Of a DNA stretch of 64,000 nucleotides, positions 1 through 7,320 are shown one piece after another; the stretch's first letter is position 1; each line of letters starts with the position of its first letter. The stretch spans positions 62,001-126,000 of the forward strand of contig VIRH01000106.1 in NCBI GenBank assembly GCA_008107755.1, given 5' to 3'. Under the pieces are notes generated by a model. That model saw only the letters and a program-made list of their open reading frames with translations. It was not told the origin of the DNA and searched no databases. The translations under genes and the position numbers were made by a program. The DNA is from Rhodobacterales bacterium. GTDB lineage: Bacteria; Pseudomonadota; Alphaproteobacteria; Rhizobiales; Stappiaceae.

Positions 1-275
1 GAACTGGCCGCATCGCTGAGGGCCGCCCGGGCCTCGGCGATCACCGGTTCCATGCGATCCACCAGCGCGCGACCGGCTTCCGTCAGGCGGACGCTGCGCG
101 TGGTGCGCACGAAAAGCGGCACGCCGAGCTGCTGCTCAACCCGCGTCACTGTCTCGCTCACCGTCGACGGAGACATGCCGAGCCAGCGGGCGGCTGCGCG
201 AAAGCCGTTGCCGCGCGACACAGCGAGAACGATGGACAGATCATCGAGGGAGGGAAAATAGGGATTGTTCGTCAT
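1..275 (-). CDS. LysR-family transcriptional regulator, N-terminal part (runs off window)
   Basis: The first 91 residues begin MTNNPYFPSLDDLSIVLAVS and form the winged helix-turn-helix of a LysR regulator: a helix with RAAARWLGMSPSTVSETVTR, then the wing VEQQLGVPLFVRTTRSVRLT and the start of the linker helix. The effector domain lies outside the window. The gene is divergent from an aldo/keto reductase with only 79 bases between start codons, the usual arrangement of a LysR regulator and its target, so control of that reductase is inferred. The ATG at 273-275 is chosen because the HTH begins about ten residues after it. Confidence 0.85.
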   Translation of the reverse strand, partial: MTNNPYFPSLDDLSIVLAVSRGNGFRAAARWLGMSPSTVSETVTRVEQQLGVPLFVRTTRSVRLTEAGRALVDRMEPVIAEARAALSDAAS

Positions 276-354
276 GCCGAACGCCTTATTCGATTTGAGG
301 CCGGTTATCATTAGTTTGCCGAACAGTCATATCAGGCGGGAAGGAGATACTGCC

Positions 355-1236
355 ATGACAAATCAATACCCCGCTGCCGCCGCCGGACGGTTCACCTTTC
401 CGGGCACGTCCATTTCCGTGAACCGCATGGGCTACGGCGCCATGCAGCTTGCCGGCCCGCATGTCTTCGGTCCGCCGAAGGATGCGGACGAGGCGCGCGC
501 TGTCCTCAAGGAAGCGATCGAACTCGGTATCGACCATATCGATACCAGCGATTTCTACGGGCCTCATGTCACCAACGAACTCATCCATGAGGCACTTCAT
601 CCCTATCCCGACACTCTCACCCTCGTGACCAAGATCGGCGCCTGGCGCGACGACAAGGGTGAGTGGATCCTGGAGCGCAGTCCGGATTTTCTGCGCAAGT
701 CCGTCGAGGACAATCTGAAGCGCCTCGGGCTTGACCGGATGGCGATCGTCAACCTGCGCATGAGCGGCCCGGAAGACGACATGATCGAACCCATGAAGGC
801 CATGCGGCAAATGCAGGAAGAGGGTCTGCTCGCCCATATCGGTGTGAGCACGGTAACGCGCGAGCAGCTTGCCGTCGCCCGCGACATCGCGCCGGTTGTC
901 TGTGTCCAGAACCACTACAATCTTGTCCAGCGCGACGATGATCGCATGATCGACGAACTGGCTGCGGATGGCATCGCTTATGTGCCGTACTTCCCGCTCG
1001 GCGGCTTCACGCCTCTGCAGACGGAAGAGCTGGACCGCATCGCGCGGGATCTGGGCGAAACGCCCCAGACCGTTGCCCTTGGCTGGCTGCTGCATCGCAG
1101 CCCGAACATCCTGCTCATCCCGGGAACTTCGCGCCGGGCGCATCTGCGGCAGAACGTTGCCGCCGCAGCCCTGAAGCTGGACGCGGACCATCTGAGCCGG
1201 CTGAATGCCATCGCGGGGCTGGCCTCGGTCTCCTAA
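355..1236 (+). CDS. Aldo/keto reductase (YdbC/PdxI-like)
   Basis: A 293-residue NADPH-type oxidoreductase with a TIM-barrel aldo/keto reductase fold. Visible motifs are the Asp/Tyr active-site segment DTSDFYGPH, the Lys strand LVTKIG, and the C-terminal cofactor segment LLIPGTSRRAHLRQN. Where many family members carry the catalytic His, this one reads IVNLRMSG, as I recall for E. coli YdbC, which has been described as the pyridoxal reductase PdxI; the substrate here is not settled by sequence. The start at 355 has AAGGAG eight bases upstream; an in-frame upstream extension to 265 has no ribosome binding site and lies in the shared promoter with the LysR gene. Confidence 0.88.
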   Translation: MTNQYPAAAAGRFTFPGTSISVNRMGYGAMQLAGPHVFGPPKDADEARAVLKEAIELGIDHIDTSDFYGPHVTNELIHEALHPYPDTLTLVTKIGAWRDDKGEWILERSPDFLRKSVEDNLKRLGLDRMAIVNLRMSGPEDDMIEPMKAMRQMQEEGLLAHIGVSTVTREQLAVARDIAPVVCVQNHYNLVQRDDDRMIDELAADGIAYVPYFPLGGFTPLQTEELDRIARDLGETPQTVALGWLLHRSPNILLIPGTSRRAHLRQNVAAAALKLDADHLSRLNAIAGLASVS

Positions 1237-1273
1237 GAGACGGAAAGGAAGGGGCCTGTGACGGGATCAGCCA

Positions 1274-2881
1274 TCAGTTCTTCGGACGGTCGAAGCTGAT
1301 TTCGAAGCAGGCACCGGTTTCGGATGGCACAAGCCATATCCCGGCGTTGTGCGCTTTCAGGAGCGCGTGGATGATGCCGAGACCCATGCCCGTGCCGCCG
1401 CTCTCCCGGCGGGTGGTGAAGAAGAGATCGAAGATCTGTTTCTCGTTGCCCGCCGAAATGCCGCTGCCGTCATCGCAGACGGTGAGCGCCAGAACGTCCT
1501 CGCTCTCGTGAGCGTCAAAGACAACCTTTCGCGCCCCGTGCCGGGCGGAATTGTCGACGAGATTTTCGAAAACGATGCGGGCATTTTCCGCCGACAGCGG
1601 CAGCACGCAATCTGCCGGTGCCTCGAGAAACACCTGGCCGGACCTTCTGCGGATATCCTTCAGAACCTCGGACAGGCGGCACGTTCCGCCGATGTCCACG
1701 CTGTCGGCCCGGGCAAGATCCCTCAGACGATTCAGCAGGGTCGTGGCGCGGTCCGTGTCATCGATGATGTTGCCGAGGAAGCGCGCCCGTTCGGCCTCGT
1801 TCATGTCGTCGCCACCGTCAACAAGCAGTTCCGCGGCACCCTGAATCGACGTCAGCGGCGTTTTGAGCTCATGGGTCACGTGGTTGGCGAAGGTGCTGAT
1901 GTAGTCGTTTCGTTCGAAAAGTCTGCGCGACATGTCGAGCATGCTCTCCGAGAGCGCATGAATTTCGCGGTTGCCGTGGGTCTTGAGAGGCTGAATGGCG
2001 CTTCTGTCACCGCTGCCGATCCTGAGCGAGCGGTTGGTGAGGGCCTTGATCGGACCCGCGATCGTTCTGGCAAAGATGAAGCCGACCACGAAGGTCGCCC
2101 CCAGAACATAGAGAACCATCCAGAAGACAGTGCCGCGCTTGAGGTAGAGTTCCCTGAAGATGTTGCTCGGTGTTCGTGAGGCGTAGACGACGCCGGCGAC
2201 CTTGTCGTCGATGACGATGGGAAAGGCGGTGAACACCCGGACACTCGTCCCACGGCTGATCGCATAGATCGGTTGCGGGTTCCTGACGTCGCGCACGCGA
2301 AGCGCGCTGGCATACTGTCCGCTCAGCGCCCGTTCGACCTCCTCCACGTGGGCGAACGACAGACCTATGTCCTTTCGTCCGGCAATGACCGTGCCGTTGA
2401 AATCCAGAATCCGGAACCCCGCAAGCGTCGTTTCCTGCGCCTTCAGAAGGATCGGCCTCAGCCCGGCTCCAACGCGGGAATACGCCGGGGCCGGTTGCTG
2501 GCCGGTTGCGATCGGATCCGGGCGCGGGGGCAGACCCGGGGTTTTGTTCAGGTCCAGCTGGGGTTGCACCGGTGACCAGCCGCCGAGATAGCCGTTGACC
2601 AGGCTGTCCATCGATCCCGATCGGGCCAGCGGTCCTGCAACGCTTGATCCCAGCGGCAGGTCCGGTCCGCCGGCGTCGGACAGGCCCTGCGCCGTTGCTG
2701 CGGCGATCACCGCCGACTGCGCAATCAGTTCGCCCTCCGTGGCCTGAATGAGCTGGTTTTCATAGATCCGGAAGAAGACAATGCCAGCCAGTGGAACAAG
2801 CAGCATGATGCCGAGAACACCCGCGACGACCAGGCTGAGAGGGGGGCGAAAGCGGTCGCTGAACTTGCGGGACAGGGGCAT
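1274..2881 (-). CDS. Sensor histidine kinase (HAMP, HisKA, HATPase_c)
   Basis: A 535-residue membrane kinase. A first transmembrane helix (about residues 16-38) and a second (about 252-272) bracket a periplasmic sensor of about 210 residues with a proline-rich stretch near 115-135. A HAMP linker follows (TIAGPIKALTNRSLRIG), then the HisKA H-box with phospho-acceptor His337 in VTHELKTPLTS, the N-box (ENLVDNSARHG) and the ATP lid (DDGSGI, GGTGMGLGI). The response regulator gene ends 6 bases upstream on the same strand, so the two form one operon. The overall form resembles CreC- or ChvG-type kinases, but nothing in the sequence fixes the signal. Confidence 0.92.
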   Translation of the reverse strand: MPLSRKFSDRFRPPLSLVVAGVLGIMLLVPLAGIVFFRIYENQLIQATEGELIAQSAVIAAATAQGLSDAGGPDLPLGSSVAGPLARSGSMDSLVNGYLGGWSPVQPQLDLNKTPGLPPRPDPIATGQQPAPAYSRVGAGLRPILLKAQETTLAGFRILDFNGTVIAGRKDIGLSFAHVEEVERALSGQYASALRVRDVRNPQPIYAISRGTSVRVFTAFPIVIDDKVAGVVYASRTPSNIFRELYLKRGTVFWMVLYVLGATFVVGFIFARTIAGPIKALTNRSLRIGSGDRSAIQPLKTHGNREIHALSESMLDMSRRLFERNDYISTFANHVTHELKTPLTSIQGAAELLVDGGDDMNEAERARFLGNIIDDTDRATTLLNRLRDLARADSVDIGGTCRLSEVLKDIRRRSGQVFLEAPADCVLPLSAENARIVFENLVDNSARHGARKVVFDAHESEDVLALTVCDDGSGISAGNEKQIFDLFFTTRRESGGTGMGLGIIHALLKAHNAGIWLVPSETGACFEISFDRPKN

Positions 2882-2887
2882 CGCGGA

Positions 2888-3664
2888 TTAGCTGTTCACG
2901 GCCGCTGTCAGGCACGGGCCAAGCCGGAAGCCGACACCGTGCACCGTTTCCACTGCGCTGTCGCATCCGGCCGTCGAAAGCTTGGCGCGGATGTTCCGGA
3001 TGTGGCTGTCTATCGTCCGGTCTGAAACGTGAATGTTATCCTTGTAGGCGCTGTCCAGGATCTGGTCCCGGGTGAAAACGATCCTCGGCCGGTTCAGGAA
3101 CGTCGCCAGGATGTCGAATTCAATTGCGGTCAGGGGAACCGGCGTTTCGCCGAACACCACCTTTCGTTGGTCCTTGTCGAGTTCCAGCGCACCCTGTTTG
3201 AGAAGTGGCGCCTCCTGCTGTTCGGCGGGTGTCCCGCCATAGCGTTTCAGGATTGCCCCGACACGGGCAATCAGCTCGCGCGGGCTGAAGGGCTTGGTCA
3301 CATAGTCGTCGGCTCCAAGCTCAAGTCCGACGATCCGGTCGATCTCGTCATCTCGCGCCGACAGGAACAGGATCGGAACGTCAGACGTCTTGCGCAGGTG
3401 CCGGCACACGTCGAGGCCATCCATCTCCGGCAGACCGATGTCGAGGACGATCAGCATCGGCTGGAACAGGGACGCCTTGTCCAGGGCCTCCTTGCCATTG
3501 GACGCCTCCTGATAACCGAAGCCGGCTTTTTTCAGCGCAAAACAGATAACGTCCCGGATGTGCGGATCGTCGTCGACAACGAGAATGGTTCTGCTCTGCA
3601 ATGGACTGTTCCGGTTCGGTCGCACCCCTTGTCTCGCGGGTGCTGAAAAAGGTTCTGAAGACAA
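2888..3664 (-). CDS. OmpR/PhoB-family response regulator
   Basis: 258 residues. The receiver domain starts after a poorly conserved lead of about 25 residues: acidic pocket VDDDPHIRD, phospho-acceptor Asp75 in VLDIGLPEMDG, and the conserved Lys in YVTKPFSPRE. The C-terminal winged helix includes LTAIEFDILATFLNRPRIVFTR as shorter recognisable blocks and DRTIDSHIRNIRAKL, the recognition region. It is the partner of the kinase just downstream. The start is uncertain: 3664 gives an unusual 25-residue N-terminal extension, and an internal start nearer the receiver domain is possible. Confidence 0.92.
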   Translation of the reverse strand: MSSEPFSAPARQGVRPNRNSPLQSRTILVVDDDPHIRDVICFALKKAGFGYQEASNGKEALDKASLFQPMLIVLDIGLPEMDGLDVCRHLRKTSDVPILFLSARDDEIDRIVGLELGADDYVTKPFSPRELIARVGAILKRYGGTPAEQQEAPLLKQGALELDKDQRKVVFGETPVPLTAIEFDILATFLNRPRIVFTRDQILDSAYKDNIHVSDRTIDSHIRNIRAKLSTAGCDSAVETVHGVGFRLGPCLTAAVNS

Positions 3665-3689
3665 CGCTCAAGAGATAGCCGAGCTGGGA

Positions 3690-3863
3690 TCAGGATTCCA
3701 GCCACCAGCCGTCCCGACGGAGGGTGCGGGGCAGCGATCGGTCGATCTCGCGCACATCCGCTGGAAAGAACAGCCGAACGCCGGTCCTGCATGTCCGGGT
3801 GAATCTCCGGTAGAGCGGATCGAATGCGCGCGGGCGACGGTTTGCAGGTGCTGATCGAAACAT
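3690..3863 (-). CDS. Small basic protein upstream of the two-component operon (hypothetical)
   Basis: A 57-residue open frame from an ATG at 3861-3863, with AAAGGAC seven bases before it, ending 25 bases before the response regulator start. The product is arginine-rich (RRPRAF, RRFTRTCRTG) with a C-terminal RRDGWWLES. There is no recognisable domain. The ribosome binding site, orientation and short distance favour a real gene in the operon, but it could also be a leader peptide or chance. I do not recognise a family. Confidence 0.42.
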   Translation of the reverse strand: MFRSAPANRRPRAFDPLYRRFTRTCRTGVRLFFPADVREIDRSLPRTLRRDGWWLES

Positions 3864-4032
3864 CGTGGCGTCCTTTTGGCACTGGGAGGCTTCGGCCAAT
3901 ATGAGGCCTTCCTCTCAAGTTGATTGACGCTTGATGTTTTGACGAACCGACCAGCAGGCGCTTGTGAGGCCTTGTGCAGATTTTGTGCATTTGGCAGGAA
4001 GCGGTCGAAAGCTCGGTTCTCCCGCGACGGTA

Positions 4033-4440
4033 TCAGCTGGCAACACCTGCTGCGCGCAGGAGGATATAGCCTGGAAAGACCAGCATCGGCAGCAGGGTCA
4101 GGATCATCCCTGCCTCGCGGCCACGGCCGAAGCCGGTGGTGATCAGGGTGCCGTAATGCAGAAGCCGGCCCAGGAGAAGCGCGCCGCCGCCGATCCACAG
4201 AAGCAAATCTGGTGCGCCGGAAAGCTCGGCCGCAGCCATGGCGAGAAGGGCCATCGGAACGGTTTCGGTGAAGTTCGCATGTGCCCGCGAGCGCTTGAGC
4301 AGCACCTGGTCGCCGCCGTCGAGAAACTGGATACCGGTTCGCGCCCGGCGAATGCCGACAGCAACCGTCATAGGTATCTGCACCAGGGCAAGGATGGCGA
4401 CAAACAAAACGGTTATCGGAAGTGTAGAGACGAAGGCCAT
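4033..4440 (-). CDS. MAPEG-family membrane protein
   Basis: A 135-residue integral membrane protein with four predicted helices (about residues 8-28, 60-75, 80-97 and 112-130). It carries the MAPEG signature arginine/asparagine/glutamate/proline segment RAHANFTETVPMALL after the first loop and LLHYGTLITTG before the last helix. Bacterial MAPEG proteins of this YecN-like length are uncharacterised relatives of microsomal glutathione transferases. The start has GGAGAA eight bases upstream. It stands alone between the two-component operon and a VOC gene. Confidence 0.85.
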   Translation of the reverse strand: MAFVSTLPITVLFVAILALVQIPMTVAVGIRRARTGIQFLDGGDQVLLKRSRAHANFTETVPMALLAMAAAELSGAPDLLLWIGGGALLLGRLLHYGTLITTGFGRGREAGMILTLLPMLVFPGYILLRAAGVAS

Positions 4441-4561
4441 TTCGGTATTCTCCGAAATCGGTGGGAGGGAGCGGCGAGCCTTTTGCCCGCCGCCTGGAGC
4501 GTGTTTGCGTTGACAATGAGAGTGTCAGCGATGCCGATACAGCGCGATTTGCTCTAACGGA

Positions 4562-4945
4562 TCATTCTGCGTCCGGGCTTTCATAGGTGATCATGGCGAT
4601 GATGCCTCCGACAGGATCGACGATGGTTGCCATCCGTCCGACCTTCGGAACACTCATGGGTTCGCTGGCGATTGTGGCGCCGAGTTCGCGCGCCTTCTCC
4701 ACCCGGACGTCCACATCGTCCACGGTGACATATGGCAGCCAGCGCGGTGCGTCGGTCTCCATCGCGGGATACCCCCCGAGCATCTCCTCGCCGTTGGCAA
4801 TCATCGTATAGGGTCCCATGCCCATGTCGACGGTCTCGCTTCCCCAGCCGAAGAGGTCGGAATAAAACGCCTGCGCCTTGCTGCTGTCGTTGCTGTGAAG
4901 TTCCATCCAGCTGAAGGTGCCGTGAACCTGTGACGGAGTGCTCAT
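4562..4945 (-). CDS. VOC-family (glyoxalase/bleomycin-resistance fold) protein
   Basis: 127 residues forming one vicinal-oxygen-chelate module pair: FSWMELHSNDSSKAQAFYSD at the start and a second beta-alpha unit around PYVTVDDVDVRVEKARELGA, ending with the typical VDPVGGIIAMITY strand. Glu15 and the C-terminal half-site residues could bind metal, but the substrate is unknown. The start at 4943-4945 is preceded by GAGAGGA. Proteins of this class often sit near ECF42/DGPF loci, as here, which suggests only a loose stress-related role. Confidence 0.82.
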   Translation of the reverse strand: MSTPSQVHGTFSWMELHSNDSSKAQAFYSDLFGWGSETVDMGMGPYTMIANGEEMLGGYPAMETDAPRWLPYVTVDDVDVRVEKARELGATIASEPMSVPKVGRMATIVDPVGGIIAMITYESPDAE

Positions 4946-5338
4946 GTCTGTGATCCTCTCGTTTCATGGTGCCTGGATCGATCCAGGTGATCAGAGGACG
5001 GGGCAGCCTCGTCAGATCCGACAGGGCAAGAGATTTTTTTGCTAATCGTTTTCAGGTGGATCGGGCAGGCGATCGGCATGGTCGCCCCGCGGACAAGTCC
5101 AGCGCCGCGTTTCGAGTCAGGGCGAGCCGTTCCAGAGAGGCCCTTCAGGCTTCGATACCTTGAAGTCCTGCGATGTTCTGGAATTTCTGGTCCCACGCAC
5201 GAAAATCACGAATACGGCGATGAAACATCCCAGTCCCACCCGGATCGACCAGGGACTGGCGGCGAGTTTTTCAAGGGATACCGGATCACGGATCCTCATC
5301 TGCCACATCATCACTTTCAGGAATGTGGGGCACCCCAA
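4946..5338. other. Intergenic stretch between VOC and ECF sigma genes
   Basis: About 390 bases. The only candidate is a weak minus-strand frame at 5117-5311, listed separately. I see no clear terminator, tRNA or repeat here. The segment 5030-5050 contains a T-run (agattttttttgc) that could end a minus-strand transcript, but no good stem precedes it. Confidence 0.4.
5117..5311 (-). CDS. Possible small single-helix membrane protein (weak candidate)
   Basis: A 64-residue frame beginning MMWQMRIRDPVSLEKLAASP with one hydrophobic segment (about residues 26-40, VGLGCFIAVFVIFV) followed by a polar tail. It starts 27 bases after the stop of the ECF sigma gene on the same strand, so it could be translated as the last operon member. 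The ribosome binding site is poor and no family is recognised. It may be chance. Confidence 0.25.
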   Translation of the reverse strand: MMWQMRIRDPVSLEKLAASPWSIRVGLGCFIAVFVIFVRGTRNSRTSQDFKVSKPEGPLWNGSP

Positions 5339-6592
5339 TCAATTTCGGGTCGAATGTGGCAAGCGGGAAAGCAGCTGCAGGATGTGGTTCCGCTCAACGT
5401 CCGTACCTGCCAGATCGAACGATTTCCGGTACGACTGCCGGGCCTCTTCCGCTCGCTCCAGCTCTGCCAGAAGAGCGCCCTTCATGGCGTGAAGAGCCGC
5501 ATACCCGTCGAGCGTATTGCTCAATTGCTCCAGATGGGACAGAGCTGCAAGCGGCCCGTCGATCTTCGCCCTGACAGCCGCCCTGTTGAGCGTCACGACC
5601 GGAGAGGGCCGGATGAGCTCCAGCGCCCGGTAGAGACGGTCGAGCTCCGCCCAGTCCGTTTCCTCAAATGAGGCGGCCTGCGTGTGAGTTGCCGCAATGG
5701 CGGCCTCGACCTGCAATGGTCCGGGCCGGCCGCTCCGGAGCGCCGCTTCCAGCAGGATGTGGCCCTCCGCGATCAGTTTGCGGTCCCAGAGCGACCGGTC
5801 CTGATCTTCCAGCGTGATGGCCTCGCCATCTGCGCTCAGCCGCGCTGTGCGGCGTGAGTGCTGGATGAGGCAGAGGGCAAGAAGCCCGCGCAGTTCCGGT
5901 TCTTCGGGAAAAAGGCGTACGAGAAGGCGGGCGAGACGGATGGCCTCCTCGCAAAGCGTTTCGCGGATGAGCGCTGGCCCCTGCGAAGCGGAATAGCCCT
6001 CGTTGAAGATCAGGTAGACCGCGTTTGCGACGGCGGCGACGCGTTGTCCGCGTGCACTGGCGTCCGGTTCTTCGTAAGGAAGCCTGGCGGCCTGCAGCCG
6101 TTTCTTGGCGCGGGTTATGCGTTGTTCCATGGTTTTCGGCTGGACCAGAAAGGCCCGGGCAATTTCCTCGACAGTCAGACCCGCGACAACCTTGAGAGCA
6201 AGGGCGATCTGCTGCTCGCGCCTCAGCACCGGATGGCAGACAGTAAACAGGAGCCGCAGGATATCGTCCCTGAAGGCGGCCTGATCGAGCGCCCGGGTCA
6301 GATCTTCTTCCGGGTGAGCGCCATCGAATGTGGTTTCCAGATCCTCCGGGACCGCAGAGGTCTCAAGGCGCTTTTTCCGGATCGCGTCGATGCCGGCGTT
6401 TCTGCCGGCAACGATCAGCCAGGCCGCAGGATCTTGAGGAAGGTCGTCCTGCCGCCAGGATTTCAGCGCTCTGAGCGAGGCTTCCTGAAAGGCGTCCTCT
6501 GCGAGATCGATATCGCCGAAGACGCGGTTGAGTGCGGCCAGAACACGGGGCCGTACGGCCTTAAGATGCGTTGATAACCACGCGTTCCGCAT
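5339..6592 (-). CDS. ECF sigma factor of the ECF42 type (SigJ/DUF6596-like, TPR extension)
   Basis: 417 residues, much longer than an ordinary ECF sigma factor. The N-terminal half has sigma-2 (FGDIDLAEDAFQEASLRALK) and sigma-4 (LTVEEIARAFLVQPKTMEQR) regions. The second half, about 220 residues, is a helical TPR-like extension (YLIFNEGYSAS, LCEEAIRLARLLVRLFPEEPE, VVTLNRAAV) that is diagnostic of ECF42. This family has no anti-sigma factor; activity is thought to depend on the extension, and it is paired with a DGPF protein, as here. The start is uncertain: ATG 6592 gives a 32-base overlap with the upstream gene, while 6646 would give 86. Confidence 0.9.
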   Translation of the reverse strand: MRNAWLSTHLKAVRPRVLAALNRVFGDIDLAEDAFQEASLRALKSWRQDDLPQDPAAWLIVAGRNAGIDAIRKKRLETSAVPEDLETTFDGAHPEEDLTRALDQAAFRDDILRLLFTVCHPVLRREQQIALALKVVAGLTVEEIARAFLVQPKTMEQRITRAKKRLQAARLPYEEPDASARGQRVAAVANAVYLIFNEGYSASQGPALIRETLCEEAIRLARLLVRLFPEEPELRGLLALCLIQHSRRTARLSADGEAITLEDQDRSLWDRKLIAEGHILLEAALRSGRPGPLQVEAAIAATHTQAASFEETDWAELDRLYRALELIRPSPVVTLNRAAVRAKIDGPLAALSHLEQLSNTLDGYAALHAMKGALLAELERAEEARQSYRKSFDLAGTDVERNHILQLLSRLPHSTRN

Positions 6593-6953
6593 TCCTGAAA
6601 TCCGCCCCTTCGAAGTAGTCGACCGGGCGGATCTCGATACGGCCATGATCGAGCGGCAGGAATTTTACCGCTTCGATAGCTTCATCAAGGGTTGCGCAGT
6701 CGATCAGGTAAAGCCCCATGAACTGCTCCTTCGTTTCCGCGAAGGGGCCGTCGGTAACAACGAAGTCGTCATCCTCGCGCTTGACCGTGACCGATGTTCC
6801 GGTCGACATCAGCTTGACCCCGGCACCAAACGATCTGTTGCTCTTGGTGTGCTCGTGGAAGCTGCCGTGCTTCTTCAGGATTTCCTGATACTCCTCCGGC
6901 GGGAGGGCATCGATGAAATCCTCGCTGGCATAGATCAACACGGAAAACAGCAT
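6561..6953 (-). CDS. DGPF (YCII-related) protein, ECF42 partner
   Basis: 130 residues with the family's own name motif VTDGPFAETKEQ near the middle and a ferredoxin-like YCII fold: MLFSVLIYASEDFIDALPPEE at the start, GLYLIDCATLDEAIEAVKFLP in the C-terminal half, and EIRPVDYFEG at the end. The start has GGAGG eight bases upstream. It overlaps the ECF42 sigma gene, so the two are cotranscribed and probably translationally coupled. In other bacteria DGPF genes are the main targets of ECF42 sigma factors; self-regulation of this operon is therefore inferred. The biochemical role of DGPF proteins is not known. Confidence 0.9.
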   Translation of the reverse strand: MLFSVLIYASEDFIDALPPEEYQEILKKHGSFHEHTKSNRSFGAGVKLMSTGTSVTVKREDDDFVVTDGPFAETKEQFMGLYLIDCATLDEAIEAVKFLPLDHGRIEIRPVDYFEGADFRNAERVVINAS

Positions 6954-7320
6954 ATGGAGAACCTCCGGTGTCTCGGGACGATATTTCGAGGAACGCACGG
7001 AGGCCAGTCTATCCGACAGCGGCCGAAGAAAAATCTTTTCGCAACGGAATGATACGAGAAGTGCAAGAGTTTGCTTGCCCTCCTTCCGGAGGGCAGTTGT
7101 CTTGCCAGAAGACAGCCCCTGGACTTCTCGGCATAAGGATGAGGATGAGACAGGAGAGGGCGTGAAACAGTGCCTGCCGGCCTCCTGCAAGGTCAGGAAC
7201 GGAGCCTGTCTGTTCTCGGGCCTCATCCAGAGAAAGCGCGAAGCACTGTCTCGAAAGAGAGGGCCCGATTGTCGCCAACCGGACCCTCTCCTTACAAAGG
7301 CCTCATGTTGTTCTTGGCCG
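6954..7320. other. Intergenic region upstream of the DGPF-ECF42 operon
   Basis: About 370 bases without a convincing gene. It contains a perfect 8-base stem with a TTCC loop at 7076-7095 (TGCCCTCC/GGAGGGCA) of unknown role, a terminator-like hairpin at 7257-7290, and on the minus strand TGTCGG at 7018-7013, which resembles the TGTCGA -35 motif reported for ECF42 promoters. Confidence 0.45.
7257..7290 (-). terminator. Probable terminator of the aminotransferase transcript
   Basis: An 11-base stem (GAGAGGGCCCG with CGGACCCTCTC, one G-T pair) around a 12-base loop lies 30 bases after the aminotransferase stop. On the minus strand it is followed only by TTTCGAGAC, a weak U-tract, so rho-independent action is plausible but not certain. 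Confidence 0.4.

Noticed and set aside
1349-2179. Long plus-strand open frame opposite the sensor kinase gene
   Set aside because: It mirrors the histidine kinase codon for codon and has no ribosome binding site or domain; a GC-rich shadow.
7076-7095. Stem-loop TGCCCTCC-TTCC-GGAGGGCA as a terminator or riboswitch
   Set aside because: No T-run on either strand and no known riboswitch core; kept only as a note in the intergenic entry.
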